Source: a virus
DNA: 29,361 nucleotides
Virus record (IMG/VR): IMGVR_UViG_3300001352_000055
Span: 1 to 29,361 of that record
Reading direction: 5' to 3' (one strand)
The translations under genes were made by a program, and so were the position numbers. Positions 22,401 through 28,116 of the stretch are shown here, piece by piece. The notes beneath the pieces are model-generated. The model did not search any database, was not told the origin of the DNA, and saw nothing but the letters and a program-made list of their open reading frames with translations. Positions within the stretch are counted from its first letter, which is position 1; every line of letters begins with the position of its first letter.

Positions 22401-24672
22401 CATATACATTCGGGAAAATTGCATCAACAGTACCTGTGATATTCGTTGCATTGATTTCAAATCTTTCAACTGCGGCTGTGGTAAAGATAATGTTATCGTT
22501 AGAATCAAAACCTAAGAATGTATTTGTATCACCGTTATGTTGAATGTAATCATCAATACCAATACGATTCATTACTGATGTTGAATTAGGATCTGCATAA
22601 TAAGCATTGTTATCAGCATCTAGGAATCTTGAAGCAGCAAGGTCACCAGTGAATGTACCATTGACTGCTGTAATATCTCCACTTACATCGAGATCACCAG
22701 TAATATTAACACCGGTATTTAATACCTCAACTCTTGTAGTACCGCCTGTATCAATCTTAACGTTATCAGTAGCAAAATTAATCTTGGTATCAGTATCGTT
22801 ATTATGAACAATTGCATCGTTAACATAAAGATTAGGTACATATGTATCAAGGTTAGATAAGACTCTTGAATTATTAATATCTAATCTTGTAGTACCACCA
22901 GTGTTTAATTTTATCTGGTCAGTAGTAAAGTTTAGTTTTGTATTTGTATCACCGTTATGGAATAAATCATCATCTATTCCAACGTCGTTTAATGTTGAAG
23001 TACCATGAGGATTAAGAACGTATGAATTATTATCTACATCTATAAATGACTTACCGTATACATCTTCAGCAGCTCTAACATTACCGGCAGTTGCTGTGAC
23101 ATCTCCTGTCGTTGCCGTAACACCTGTTCCACCAGTTACTGTTGTTCCTGCTGATACCGAAGTACCTGCGGTTACTGTTGTTCCTGCTGCGACTGAACCT
23201 GATGGCGCTGCGATGTTTCCTGCTGAGGCTGTTATATCACCGGCAGTTGCTGTTATGTCATCACCAGCAATAACATCATCGCCTGCGACTACATCACCTG
23301 CAGTTGCCGTAACATTTCCTGTTGTTGCTGTTACGCCTGTTCCACCAGTTACTGTTGTTCCTGCCGCAACTGAAGTACCTGCGGTTACTGATGTTCCTGC
23401 CGAAACTGAACCAGCGGTTGCACTGATATTACCTGCAGTTGCTGTTATGTCTTGACCGGCTGTAACATCGTTATCTGCTAATACATCTCTTCCTGCATCA
23501 ACATCTCTATCAACATTCCAGTCACCGTCAGTATCTGAACTTGCATTCCAACCAGAGTTATCATTTTTTAAGAAACCTATTGTACCATTGTTTCCGTATA
23601 ATACTCTGTCTTGACCTGAAGTGGCAAAGTTTATTTGAGCAGCGCCATTACCATCACCAACAGTAATATCACCTTCTATTGTAATATTACCAGTTGCAGT
23701 ATCATCTGCGTCTGAACGTAAGAATTGAGCAGCTTCTAAACCGTCTACAGTATCAGCATCAAATCCATTTCCTGAACCTTCATCTGCTGTTGTAATAACT
23801 CTACCAAGAACTGCATTATTAACTTCTAACTGCCAATAGTCTTGGGATTCATTCCATACAAGTTTAGGATTTGCTAATGTACCACGCTCAACTTCAATAC
23901 CTGCATTCTCTGAAGGAGCAGATCCTGTATAGTTGGCATTAAGTGTAATAATATTATCGGATAATAATATCTCTTCGGTATTTACATAAGTAGTATTACC
24001 TGAAACTGTTAGATCACCACCAATTGTTAAACTACCTGCTACTTGAGCATTTGCTTGTGCATCAAGTAAAGCTTTAATAACTGCTTGACCATCAATCGTA
24101 ATGTTTGTATCAATTTGTGCAGAACCAGTAACATCAATATCTTGACTGAAGAATATATTACCTGCAGCAGTATCGTCAACATCTGACCTTAAGAATTGAC
24201 TTGCTTCTAAACCATCAACAGTATCTGCATCAAGATTATTACCTGAACCTTCGTCTGCAGTTGTAAGTATACGATTACCTTCAATCGTCGTTGTGGCAAG
24301 ACCTGTGAAATCAACGCCTGTAGATGTAAAGGCTGCTATTTCAGTTCCTGCGTAATTAATAACAATACCAGCAGTACCATCATAAAAACTAATGGAGTTA
24401 TCTTGCTGAGGATTTGTTATTTTATAATCGCCCGCAGAAATATTGCGAATCTGGAGTGAATCAGAATCACCTTCAAATTGAGCGATAATAGTAGATGCGG
24501 AATGCCCACCAGAATTGGTGACCTTTAGGGTTGGCGTACCCTGCACAGCTTGTGTTAGAACGGAATCACCGGTGACCTGGAGTTTTTCTCCTGTATCAGT
24601 AGTGGATCCAATGACAGCGTTTTCGGGCGTCAAGAGACCGTTCTTTACTATAAACTTTTTATCATTTGCCAT
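13405..24672 (-). CDS. Giant modular tail fibre/adhesin with C-terminal S74 chaperone (3755 aa)
   Basis: The start chosen is ATG at 24670-24672 (MANDKKFIVKNGLLTPENAV), 10 bases after GGGGAG; the in-frame GTG three codons earlier sits directly on that site and is unlikely. Order of regions: a leader with T-G-N beta-structure modules (1-385, with a module shared with the 1115-residue neighbour at about 221-307); a V/I-T short-repeat zone (about 388-537); then about 24 fibre repeats of YD-N-T-YY-DP type (about 541-3527) interspersed with beta domains; and an S74 intramolecular chaperone (3610-3755) with catalytic pair Ser3613 and Lys3618 in SDERLK, ending in a coiled coil. S74 domains trimerise fibres and then cleave themselves off just before that Ser. 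It is preceded by a late promoter and ends at a terminator. At 11.3 kb it is far longer than T4 gp34 or gp37. A trimeric host-recognition fibre is inferred. Confidence 0.9.
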   Translation of the reverse strand: MANDKKFIVKNGLLTPENAVIGSTTDTGEKLQVTGDSVLTQAVQGTPTLKVTNSGGHSASTIIAQFEGDSDSLQIRNISAGDYKITNPQQDNSISFYDGTAGIVINYAGTEIAAFTSTGVDFTGLATTTIEGNRILTTADEGSGNNLDADTVDGLEASQFLRSDVDDTAAGNIFFSQDIDVTGSAQIDTNITIDGQAVIKALLDAQANAQVAGSLTIGGDLTVSGNTTYVNTEEILLSDNIITLNANYTGSAPSENAGIEVERGTLANPKLVWNESQDYWQLEVNNAVLGRVITTADEGSGNGFDADTVDGLEAAQFLRSDADDTATGNITIEGDITVGDGNGAAQINFATSGQDRVLYGNNGTIGFLKNDNSGWNASSDTDGDWNVDRDVDAGRDVLADNDVTAGQDITATAGNISATAGSVSAGTSVTAGTSVAAGTTVTGGTGVTATTGNVTATAGDVVAGDDVIAGDDITATAGDITASAGNIAAPSGSVAAGTTVTAGTSVSAGTTVTGGTGVTATTGDVTATAGNVRAAEDVYGKSFIDVDNNSYVLNPHGTSTLNDVGIDDDLFHNGDTNTKLNFTTDQIKLNTGGTTRLDINNSRVLSNLDTYVPNLYVNDAIVHNNDTDTKINFATDNVKIDTGGTTRVEVLNTGVNITGDLDVSGDITAVNGTFTGDLAASRFLDADNNAYYADPNSTSVMNRIGIDDYIQHNGDTNTFLGFDSNDNIIFTTAAVERFEINATNITGTVDAIFPNVYAGTFYDLNNATYYVNPAGNSRMSGIGLVGTIFHDGDTDTYLNFNGANSFEVVTGNAQRLLVNDTYVLANNQMRSPIFYDSNNTNYYGNFASTSQMAQIDIDTYIRHRGDTNNYFGFDAADSQTFVTGGVERLNITDANSTFSHPVIVQGDVQADRFVDRNATGYFVHPGDTTLAATFAGAVRIENIANNSRWADTTGNGGIALMGYGDGNGSTSNPSIAISGNVSGGYALQYMNLIDSSANPAGNGQRYIHFYHDGVDGGSIRGDSSGNLYQVLKSGTTWGFWNSGYTEALIVDDNVNVMIANSSAPTYTVGDNTPVVGGALTTNRLHVGGSIQLAGSDDAIVIGRGTATFLKDEELGFGWGGGWYMTDGTYLRSRNNKHIYTTGAYYGNVFYSYQNTAYYADPDGDSQFNTVDIDDWVRHRGDTNTYIGFPAADQIELTTGGIIRGQINNGRIRFRNKLEVYGSGIELQKPTNGGGVGITMTDQSGELAGLSGKQQASIKVWHADNSVTTGAGLAMVFDSSEASTHYVFGESNGTVGATVIPRVNAQGNLGLPAYRWGNSYITSGDFVNLTVTNEIQAPGVSGYANYLKSRDNRIIEPNEDTAGRLRFGFTSWNNNNTAPWADYLHFRSYTDSSGGSDNLLMVKKSGLGMRLWQQTWNSGTAYSNFVDFPLYNVNPGTGNDFYADKFIDTNNTAYFADPAGESRLATIKLEDGVILRSPNGTFGSLTVSGTGRSGYEGFSINDRVVFMHNNANTSGIYNDVNNHWLFRGENGGVTAMYYNGSQQGSAENGYFLGQNQLRSPIYYDSGNTGYYVDAASTTRLNAVQALRYYFNHATTYYADAASGNYGSMEVGGYKSGWAGYSIAGQWVLMSNGPERVGIYNDTDNEWSQQWYRNAGTLLYYNGTQQAETANGYFLANNQMRAPIYYDSNDTTYYLNPAAGNTSRGLMTNGRIYRQGFDTSGNGDTNKVIEAQDYSHWIWNTAGNWGTFWAGNNGAAYQHFGSSNPNEYVFVGSGNVRASIDLDDGNAYFQGTVSAGNFALSGGNENISLNPAYGSGGADLVLFDMTPYMEARVIQNIDDNENNLTGTTSEYVKGDGPFAGGYVLRTSAYRNFYSNYIPVSPGEDIYGEISTRLISGSGGLLYYGVERFDKDKKPIAGNTGTTYFVVGGSNRTSTSWETLRNHTTMPTSHTPYNGSDGGGVHYVRIRILLNYNSGGALREYGGIMLKRRNAESNLLVDDLRVSDQLNVDGNAFITGDLTVDDITADVIDANIFRDRGNTAYYIDPASTGTSVNVRGVIQNPSIWINDGNEVNSYNENIRLFNASNGVSVIAFSATGTAGAPATSILGYSDRLETRRVNDWQQRTYAGRSEFVGDIRPTLMYDRNDTSYYLDPNSNGRMWQLGIGYRAAGKRLDVTGDHGNTAIRLALNAPQNGNGTGEWALQAWVSEPGRTWEGAGFGYNVDNNLNANTNQYYLGRPNTIGGQAYMRFERDGHTVFYNTNTSGTRYTSMSMYSSNYITVGNYLQAANSLRAPIFYDSNDTNYYANPASNSRFNTMQFVGDVNFDGGAGAIEITSSDIRSNGNSNWTGNPGSGVGKIQMHSNRWYIVSNGNSNRIVQFRQDGSDKSYIANDGRLHGVGGTGSQDWRAPIFYDSNDTSYYANPNGTSQFSTMVLRGNRLGFVTTAFDAEIRVTDNNPDGTGATFVLYGDGVAENAELATEVFRGSRHMRSPRYYDLNNASYYGDFASTSYMNDVRANIFYERENTAYYFGSSQGDARFRDTRVNNLRVENGVTIESVNGNGRIYLGGNLHIDAQNSNDIYLNYYSGRRTRMYAPGQVEAARLDTNRIFYAFYDFRAPIFYDYNDTTYRVDPNGTSVLRRLTINESLNGYLPDNFGRFRWSTGYFNNGTSTANFIGDLGDNEALSQGFTAQKVPWSYAGNSDVNTGITSIEMAGSSLATWHDGSYYTTLVIRPTTGNGGGAVYIYNNQGGGYSPGWRQVATSSTDFYNYNSLRSPIFYDINNTGFYTDPASTSILQNLTIGNYGTISLRTQSGNVRGYIQSREENDAHLIIATSGNEDISFRDGGTSGTWNQIIRGNGQVLVASRFDTPIMYDRNNTGFYVDPDGASNFNVSVRANEVYARNWFRNDNSGEGLYNQATAMHWYSDSSSRFRLYSTSSTSQILFTTSGNNARGYVYATNSNEIGFLNSGGSWSLRIDNSGNSFHSASARAPIFYDNNDTGYYLDPNSTSNAALRIRGGALHGPNPSWGRYLAVGTNGRYNNEASVATTNGNLHLDSRSGNNLYLQWYVGGTTFVNGSVQANIYYDRDDTAYYGNFASTSYMNDVRANIFYDRNNTAYYFGSGSGDSRFNTTTVGNLYNYNWFRNYNAGQGLYNQATGRHFYSPGSTYWHLDGASGSGGLIIYSGYNGSQGASGNRRGYLYYDSGGFGLLHSGGGWAFRISPGSTSTEQFGVSYMNDARAYIYYDRNNTAYYFDGASLRSTRFEGVSNRTMAHMNLPGHTRNSGEFYRSRAQRTSDTNYWTGAMGWSRVDMNVVSTWGSGFIDSWSSPPNQPSGTSHWVGTQAFHYRNSNTSGYGWQMVGGPIENLRFRSSWPTWRSWRTIPMLDVNNGNGGAMYAGIYYDSNNTGYYMNPASTSYWSTSQQNGYHTFLNYGVGVTGTYTSTRLQCVFAMGSSYRPNSAGTSAANMYGIAWSHPNAGSLGGANQLSDHGMLIINNGSWRAAIGPRIVCRDDMRATLFYDRNNTGYYVDPASTSNLYQINVPGNQIIIQGSSPTLYMRDVNHYTSMVHQNSNVFYVLSGRSNNTTSWSTYNGYWPMTLSMVNNDCQLGGNLRARYNVIAYSSDERLKTNIKPIENALEKLCTLRGVTFDWTDEAGEAGFHPEQKYNDVGVLAQEVEKVLPQLVMPAPFDLHQGNPDTEYVEGELSQAELLGTSKSGKNYKTVEYGRMVALTIEAIKEQQTIINKQQQEISDLKDMVSELVKKLS
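13408..13845 (-). other. Peptidase_S74-type intramolecular chaperone domain (residues 3610-3755)
   Basis: The block AYSSDERLKTNIKPI (3610-3624) is the hallmark start of the endosialidase-type C-terminal chaperone, with the Ser (codon 13834-13836) and Lys five residues later that catalyse release. YNDVGVLAQEVEKVLPQLV and YKTVEYGRMVALTIEAI (within 3655-3728) are further conserved elements. The final EQQTIINKQQQEISDLKDM stretch is a coiled coil. Confidence 0.92.
14090..23050 (-). repeat. About 24 dispersed fibre repeats inside the giant gene
   Basis: Copies of a roughly 27-residue motif, such as IFYDSNDTNYYANPASNS and LFYDRNNTGYYVDPASTS, recur throughout. Spacing is irregular, with intervening beta-domains of variable length. 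Near-identical blocks occur, for example STSYMNDVRANIFY at about 15,360-15,420 and 17,130-17,190, and GLYNQAT at about 15,230 and 15,945. Two or three divergent copies also occur in the gene at 28117-29361. Confidence 0.85.
23060..23510 (-). repeat. V/I-initiated 6-7 residue repeat zone with an internal 112-base duplication
   Basis: The frame encodes about 20 consecutive units of six or seven residues each starting with V or I, such as VTAGTS, VAAGTT, VTGGTG, VTATTGN and VIAGDD. Within it, 23088-23199 and 23301-23412 are direct repeats of 112 bases offset by 213 bases (71 codons), so part of the array was duplicated as a block in frame. The periodicity suggests a beta-helix or beta-roll rod. 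Antisense open frames here are by-products of the repeat. Confidence 0.75.
23752..24012 (-). repeat. Module shared between giant fibre and 1115-aa protein
   Basis: This segment encodes LTVSGNTTYVNTEEILLSDN, IITLNAN, a GIEVERG stretch, VWNESQDYW and RVITTADEGSGNGFDAD. It closely matches 27521-27777 in the neighbouring gene (NLTVSGNTTYVNTETIQLSDN, NAGLEIERG, QWNEANDYW, RIITTGDEGAGNGFDAD), including runs of identical bases. This is a paralogous or recombined structural module. Confidence 0.75.
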
Positions 24673-24722
24673 TCGGTTCACTCTCCCCAGATAGGCGGTT
24701 TTTATTAATCAACGTATACCTT

Positions 24723-24730
24723 TATTTATA
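24723..24730 (-). promoter_or_regulatory. T4-type late promoter for the giant fibre gene
   Basis: The minus strand reads TATAAATA, exact consensus, 50 bases before the ATG at 24672 and just after the stop codon of the 1115-residue gene. Confidence 0.65.
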
Positions 24731-24732
24731 AG

Positions 24733-27700
24733 TTAACTCTCAGTGTATGTGGCAAATACGGTGAATGTTGTACTTGTAGCAGAGGCAGGAGTACATCTTA
24801 ATCTCGATAATCCTGAAGAAGCATCTAGCTCATAAGTAGCAAGTTCAACATTTGATGTTATTCTTCCAAATTCTGTTCCTAAGAAATCGGTTCCTGTATC
24901 AATTGCCAAGATTTTAGTTACATCAACATCAGATCCTGATTTCGCAGTGATAATATATTCAACACTTTTAAATTGACCTTGTGCATATTGGTCAACACTT
25001 ATTTGAGTTGTTGCCGTTGTCGTTGTTTCTTTTGTTGTTATTCGTCCATGTTCAAAATTTAGATTGCCGTCAAGACTAACATTATTTGTAGCAGTAAGAT
25101 TAGGAACCGTCAAGTTCCCTGTCATTGTATCTCCATCTACATTAACATATCTTGCATCGGCAATTGCGATTGTTAATACCGCAAGATTACCTTTCGTAAA
25201 TCCTACAACATGACCAAACTCATCGAAGTCCATACTCTCAATAACTTCGGCATTTGGTAGATCCAACACGCCAGTATTCGCAACACTTGAAGTATCACCA
25301 TGAGTTAGTGTAACATCTCCACTGAGTGCTCCACCACCTGCTAATCCAGTTCCACCTAACACACTTTGTGTTTTATCAACCTTAAGAGCTAAAGCAGTAT
25401 CAACTTCTGTTTCTGTATAATAACGGTTATCTAATTGACCAGCATCTAATTCTGTTTCTGTGTAATAACGATTATCAAGTTGGCCTGCATCAAGTTCTGT
25501 TTCAGTATAATATCTTGTGTCGAGTTGACCTGCATCAAGTTCGGTTTCAGTATAGTATCTGTTATCGAGCTGACCGGCATCTAATTCTGATTCTGTATAA
25601 TAACGATCATCAAAATCAACTTGATCTAAACCAGTCACATGACCGTAAGTATCAAGAACTACATCTTGTATTACCTGACCGCCACTTCCTAATACACTTG
25701 CTTGTGAAGAAGTATCGGCGTGGTTAATAGTAATTGAACTATTGGCAGTTTGGTTAAGTGTAAATGTACCACCACCATCAATTGCATTTCCTGCACTGAT
25801 AGTAATTGTTGAATTGTTAATATTGTTCGCAGCAGATGCAGAAGCTGAATTAATAATATCTATGGCATGCTGACCATCAAGTAGATCTGCATCAAGGCCT
25901 GACGTTGTTCCATCAACTGTTTTAATAGCAGTTAATATTTCTGCTGCTGTTTGGTCAGCCGTAGCGTTTGATTCAATCGTATCTAATTTTGTACCATCCG
26001 CTGAAACGTCACGACCATCAACCGTACCAGAAATTGTAATATTACCTGTGACATCAAGTTCACCGAATTCATGAATGTTGGCAAGAAAGTAAGTACCGTC
26101 TCCAGCTTCTAAACTTAATGTTGTATTTGCGTTATGCCATGTAAGATCTTCAATACCACGAATTGTGTTTGTGGCTGCGGCAGTAATACGACCATCTTCA
26201 TCAATTGTAATAGCAGGGATTGCCGTTGCACTACCATAAGATCCTGCCGTAACCGCGGTATTAGCAAGCTCTGTCGCAATTGATATTGTTCCATTGCCTA
26301 AGTCTGTAAGTGTTGTAGTACCTGTACCAGTGACCTTACCGGTTAACGCAACATCAATCTGTGGATCTGGTAAATTTGTTTGATTTGTGAAATCAGTATA
26401 ATAAGTACCTTCTTGTCCATCTAATAAATCAGCATCCAATCCTGATGTTGTTCCATCAACTGTTTTAATTGCTGTAAGTATTTCGGATGCAGTTTGATCT
26501 GCAGTTGCTCCTGACTCTATACCATCAAGCTTTGTTCCATCAGCATCAATATCACGACCATCGACAGTTCCTGTGACTGTAATATTACCTGTGACATCAA
26601 TTCCTGCACCGAAGTCAACGTTAGCATCAAAGGCAGATATAATGGTGTTGTAAGAAGAACCATCACCTGTATTGATTTGGAATGTGTTGTTTGCGTTATA
26701 CCATTGGGTACTTCCAATGCCTGCTACAGAGGCTGTGGAGACCGCAGTAAGACGACCATCAGCAGCAACAGTAATAATTGGAATAGAGGTTGCACCACCG
26801 TAACTTGCAGCGGTAACACCTGACGCAGCAATATCAGCGGTTAATGTACCACTTGCTAAATCCGTTAATGTGACTGAACCTGTGACATCGCCGGCAAGAG
26901 TAATTGTTGGGTCAGGTAAATTTGTTTGATTTGTAAAGTCAGTATAAAAAGAACTGTTTGCACCATCAAGTAGATCAGCATCTAATCCTGAGTATTCACC
27001 GTCAACTGTTTTAAGAGAAGTTAATATTTCTGCAGCAGTAGGGTTAACTTGAGCACCGGCTTCAATTGCATCAAGCTTTGTTCCATCTGCTAATATATCA
27101 CGACCATCTACTGTTCCTGTGACCGTTATATCACCAGTAACACCTAGACCTGTAAATTGATTAATAACAGTATTAAATGTACTGCCATCAACAGTTGAAA
27201 TTTGGAATGTATTATTTGCTACGTACCAATCAGTATCAGAAACACCTGCGACCGATACATCAGCAGCTGCAGTGATTCGACCATCTTCGTCAACTGTGAA
27301 TGTTGGTATAAGAGAAGCTGAACCATAAGAACCGGCGGTAACTGCTGTATTCGCAAGTTCCGTTGTAATGGCAATTGTACCATCGGCAAGATCTGTTAAA
27401 GTGGTCATCCCTGACCCAGTAACTTTTCCTGTAAGGTTTACATCTATTGTCGGGTCGGGTTTATTGGTCGCATTTGTAAAATCTAAATAATGCGTGCCTT
27501 CCTGACCGTCCAATAAATCTGCGTCAAATCCATTCCCTGCGCCTTCATCACCAGTAGTAATGATTCTTCCAACTGTTCCACCCGAAGCAATTTCCCAATA
27601 ATCATTTGCTTCATTCCATTGTAGAACTACATTTGCGTCGTCGCCTCTTTCAATCTCGAGGCCTGCATTTTGTGTGGCTGAACCTGTATGATTCGCATTA

Positions 27701-28080
27701 AGAGTAATAATATTATCGGATAACTGAATTGTTTCCGTATTGACATATGTGGTATTACCTGATACAGTAAGATTACCTGATACGACAAGATTACCATCAA
27801 AGGTATCATCTTCATCGGATCTTAAAAATTGTGTTGAATTAAGTCCGTCTAATAAATCTGCATCAAGGCCTGAGCCTGCTCCGTCAACTGTTTTAATTAA
27901 AGTAAGTAAGTCATTTGGATCGGCACTAAACTCAACGATGGATTCTGTTACACCGTCGTTTTGTTTAATGTAGATTTTACCGTCGGCTGTGTTAATCGCA
28001 AGTTCACCTAACGACAACTGAGCTGTAGTCGGAACTCTACCTGCTACGGCACTTCTTCTTAACTTAATTAATGTTGACAT
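24733..28080 (-). CDS. Repeat-built tail fibre/structural protein (1115 aa)
   Basis: The N-terminus MSTLIKLRRSAVAGRVPTTA, continuing LSLGELAINTADGKIYIKQ, is the leader found on many marine phage fibre proteins and resembles the N-terminal domain of the Bordetella phage tropism determinant. It is followed by the module shared with the giant fibre, then three tandem units of about 180 residues (each containing LPDP or KPDP, AGSYG or a variant, DGR, VDGRD, DGTKLD and GLDADLLDG), then a YYTETELDAGQLDNR tandem array. It ends in a C-terminal beta-domain (SVEYIITAKSGSDVDVTKIL through VFATYTES) that I recognise from cyanophage structural proteins. No enzymatic motif. A GGGA ribosome site precedes the ATG. 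No late promoter octamer is seen in its 36-base upstream gap, so it is probably co-transcribed with the gene to its right. A virion-surface fibre or baseplate-proximal protein is inferred. Confidence 0.85.
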   Translation of the reverse strand: MSTLIKLRRSAVAGRVPTTAQLSLGELAINTADGKIYIKQNDGVTESIVEFSADPNDLLTLIKTVDGAGSGLDADLLDGLNSTQFLRSDEDDTFDGNLVVSGNLTVSGNTTYVNTETIQLSDNIITLNANHTGSATQNAGLEIERGDDANVVLQWNEANDYWEIASGGTVGRIITTGDEGAGNGFDADLLDGQEGTHYLDFTNATNKPDPTIDVNLTGKVTGSGMTTLTDLADGTIAITTELANTAVTAGSYGSASLIPTFTVDEDGRITAAADVSVAGVSDTDWYVANNTFQISTVDGSTFNTVINQFTGLGVTGDITVTGTVDGRDILADGTKLDAIEAGAQVNPTAAEILTSLKTVDGEYSGLDADLLDGANSSFYTDFTNQTNLPDPTITLAGDVTGSVTLTDLASGTLTADIAASGVTAASYGGATSIPIITVAADGRLTAVSTASVAGIGSTQWYNANNTFQINTGDGSSYNTIISAFDANVDFGAGIDVTGNITVTGTVDGRDIDADGTKLDGIESGATADQTASEILTAIKTVDGTTSGLDADLLDGQEGTYYTDFTNQTNLPDPQIDVALTGKVTGTGTTTLTDLGNGTISIATELANTAVTAGSYGSATAIPAITIDEDGRITAAATNTIRGIEDLTWHNANTTLSLEAGDGTYFLANIHEFGELDVTGNITISGTVDGRDVSADGTKLDTIESNATADQTAAEILTAIKTVDGTTSGLDADLLDGQHAIDIINSASASAANNINNSTITISAGNAIDGGGTFTLNQTANSSITINHADTSSQASVLGSGGQVIQDVVLDTYGHVTGLDQVDFDDRYYTESELDAGQLDNRYYTETELDAGQLDTRYYTETELDAGQLDNRYYTETELDAGQLDNRYYTETEVDTALALKVDKTQSVLGGTGLAGGGALSGDVTLTHGDTSSVANTGVLDLPNAEVIESMDFDEFGHVVGFTKGNLAVLTIAIADARYVNVDGDTMTGNLTVPNLTATNNVSLDGNLNFEHGRITTKETTTTATTQISVDQYAQGQFKSVEYIITAKSGSDVDVTKILAIDTGTDFLGTEFGRITSNVELATYELDASSGLSRLRCTPASATSTTFTVFATYTES
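25419..25598 (-). repeat. 45-base tandem repeat (four full units plus flanking partials)
   Basis: Units begin at 25419, 25464, 25509 and 25554, with a partial unit from 25599 and a divergent one before 25419. Each encodes YYTETELDAGQLDNR or a near variant. The YYT-TEL pattern is a recurrent coiled or beta-coil element of phage fibres. The array stays in frame and the copies differ mainly at synonymous positions. Confidence 0.9.
25862..27488 (-). repeat. Three tandem units of about 540 bases (about 180 residues)
   Basis: Unit boundaries taken at the DFTNQTNLPDP-type motif lie near 27488, 26945 and 26400, with the last unit ending near 25862. All three carry NTF- or NTT-type strands, TVDGRD, ADGTKLD, TAAEIL or TASEIL, KTVDG and SGLDADLLDG in the same order. 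The last two units share KTVDGTTSGLDADLLDGQ. Confidence 0.85.
27521..27777 (-). repeat. Shared module, copy in the 1115-aa protein
   Basis: Counterpart of 23752-24012 in the giant fibre; see that entry. It lies near the N-terminus (about residues 102-187), directly before the three large tandem units. Confidence 0.75.
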
Positions 28081-28116
28081 ATATATGTCCCTATATCATT
28101 ACCTATAAAGGCGATA

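Noticed and set aside
23096-23455. Plus-strand open frame of 119 codons rich in Val, Pro and Thr
   Set aside because: It is the antisense of the short-repeat zone of the giant fibre. The repeat's codon bias removes stops on the other strand. No ribosome site or independent evidence.
24673-24681. GTG start for the giant fibre at 24681
   Set aside because: The GGGGAG site lies directly against this GTG, whereas it is 10 bases from ATG 24672, and MANDKKF is a more typical fibre N-terminus.
25419-25598. CRISPR-like regular repeats
   Set aside because: Units are contiguous with no spacers and encode a conserved peptide in frame with the surrounding gene.
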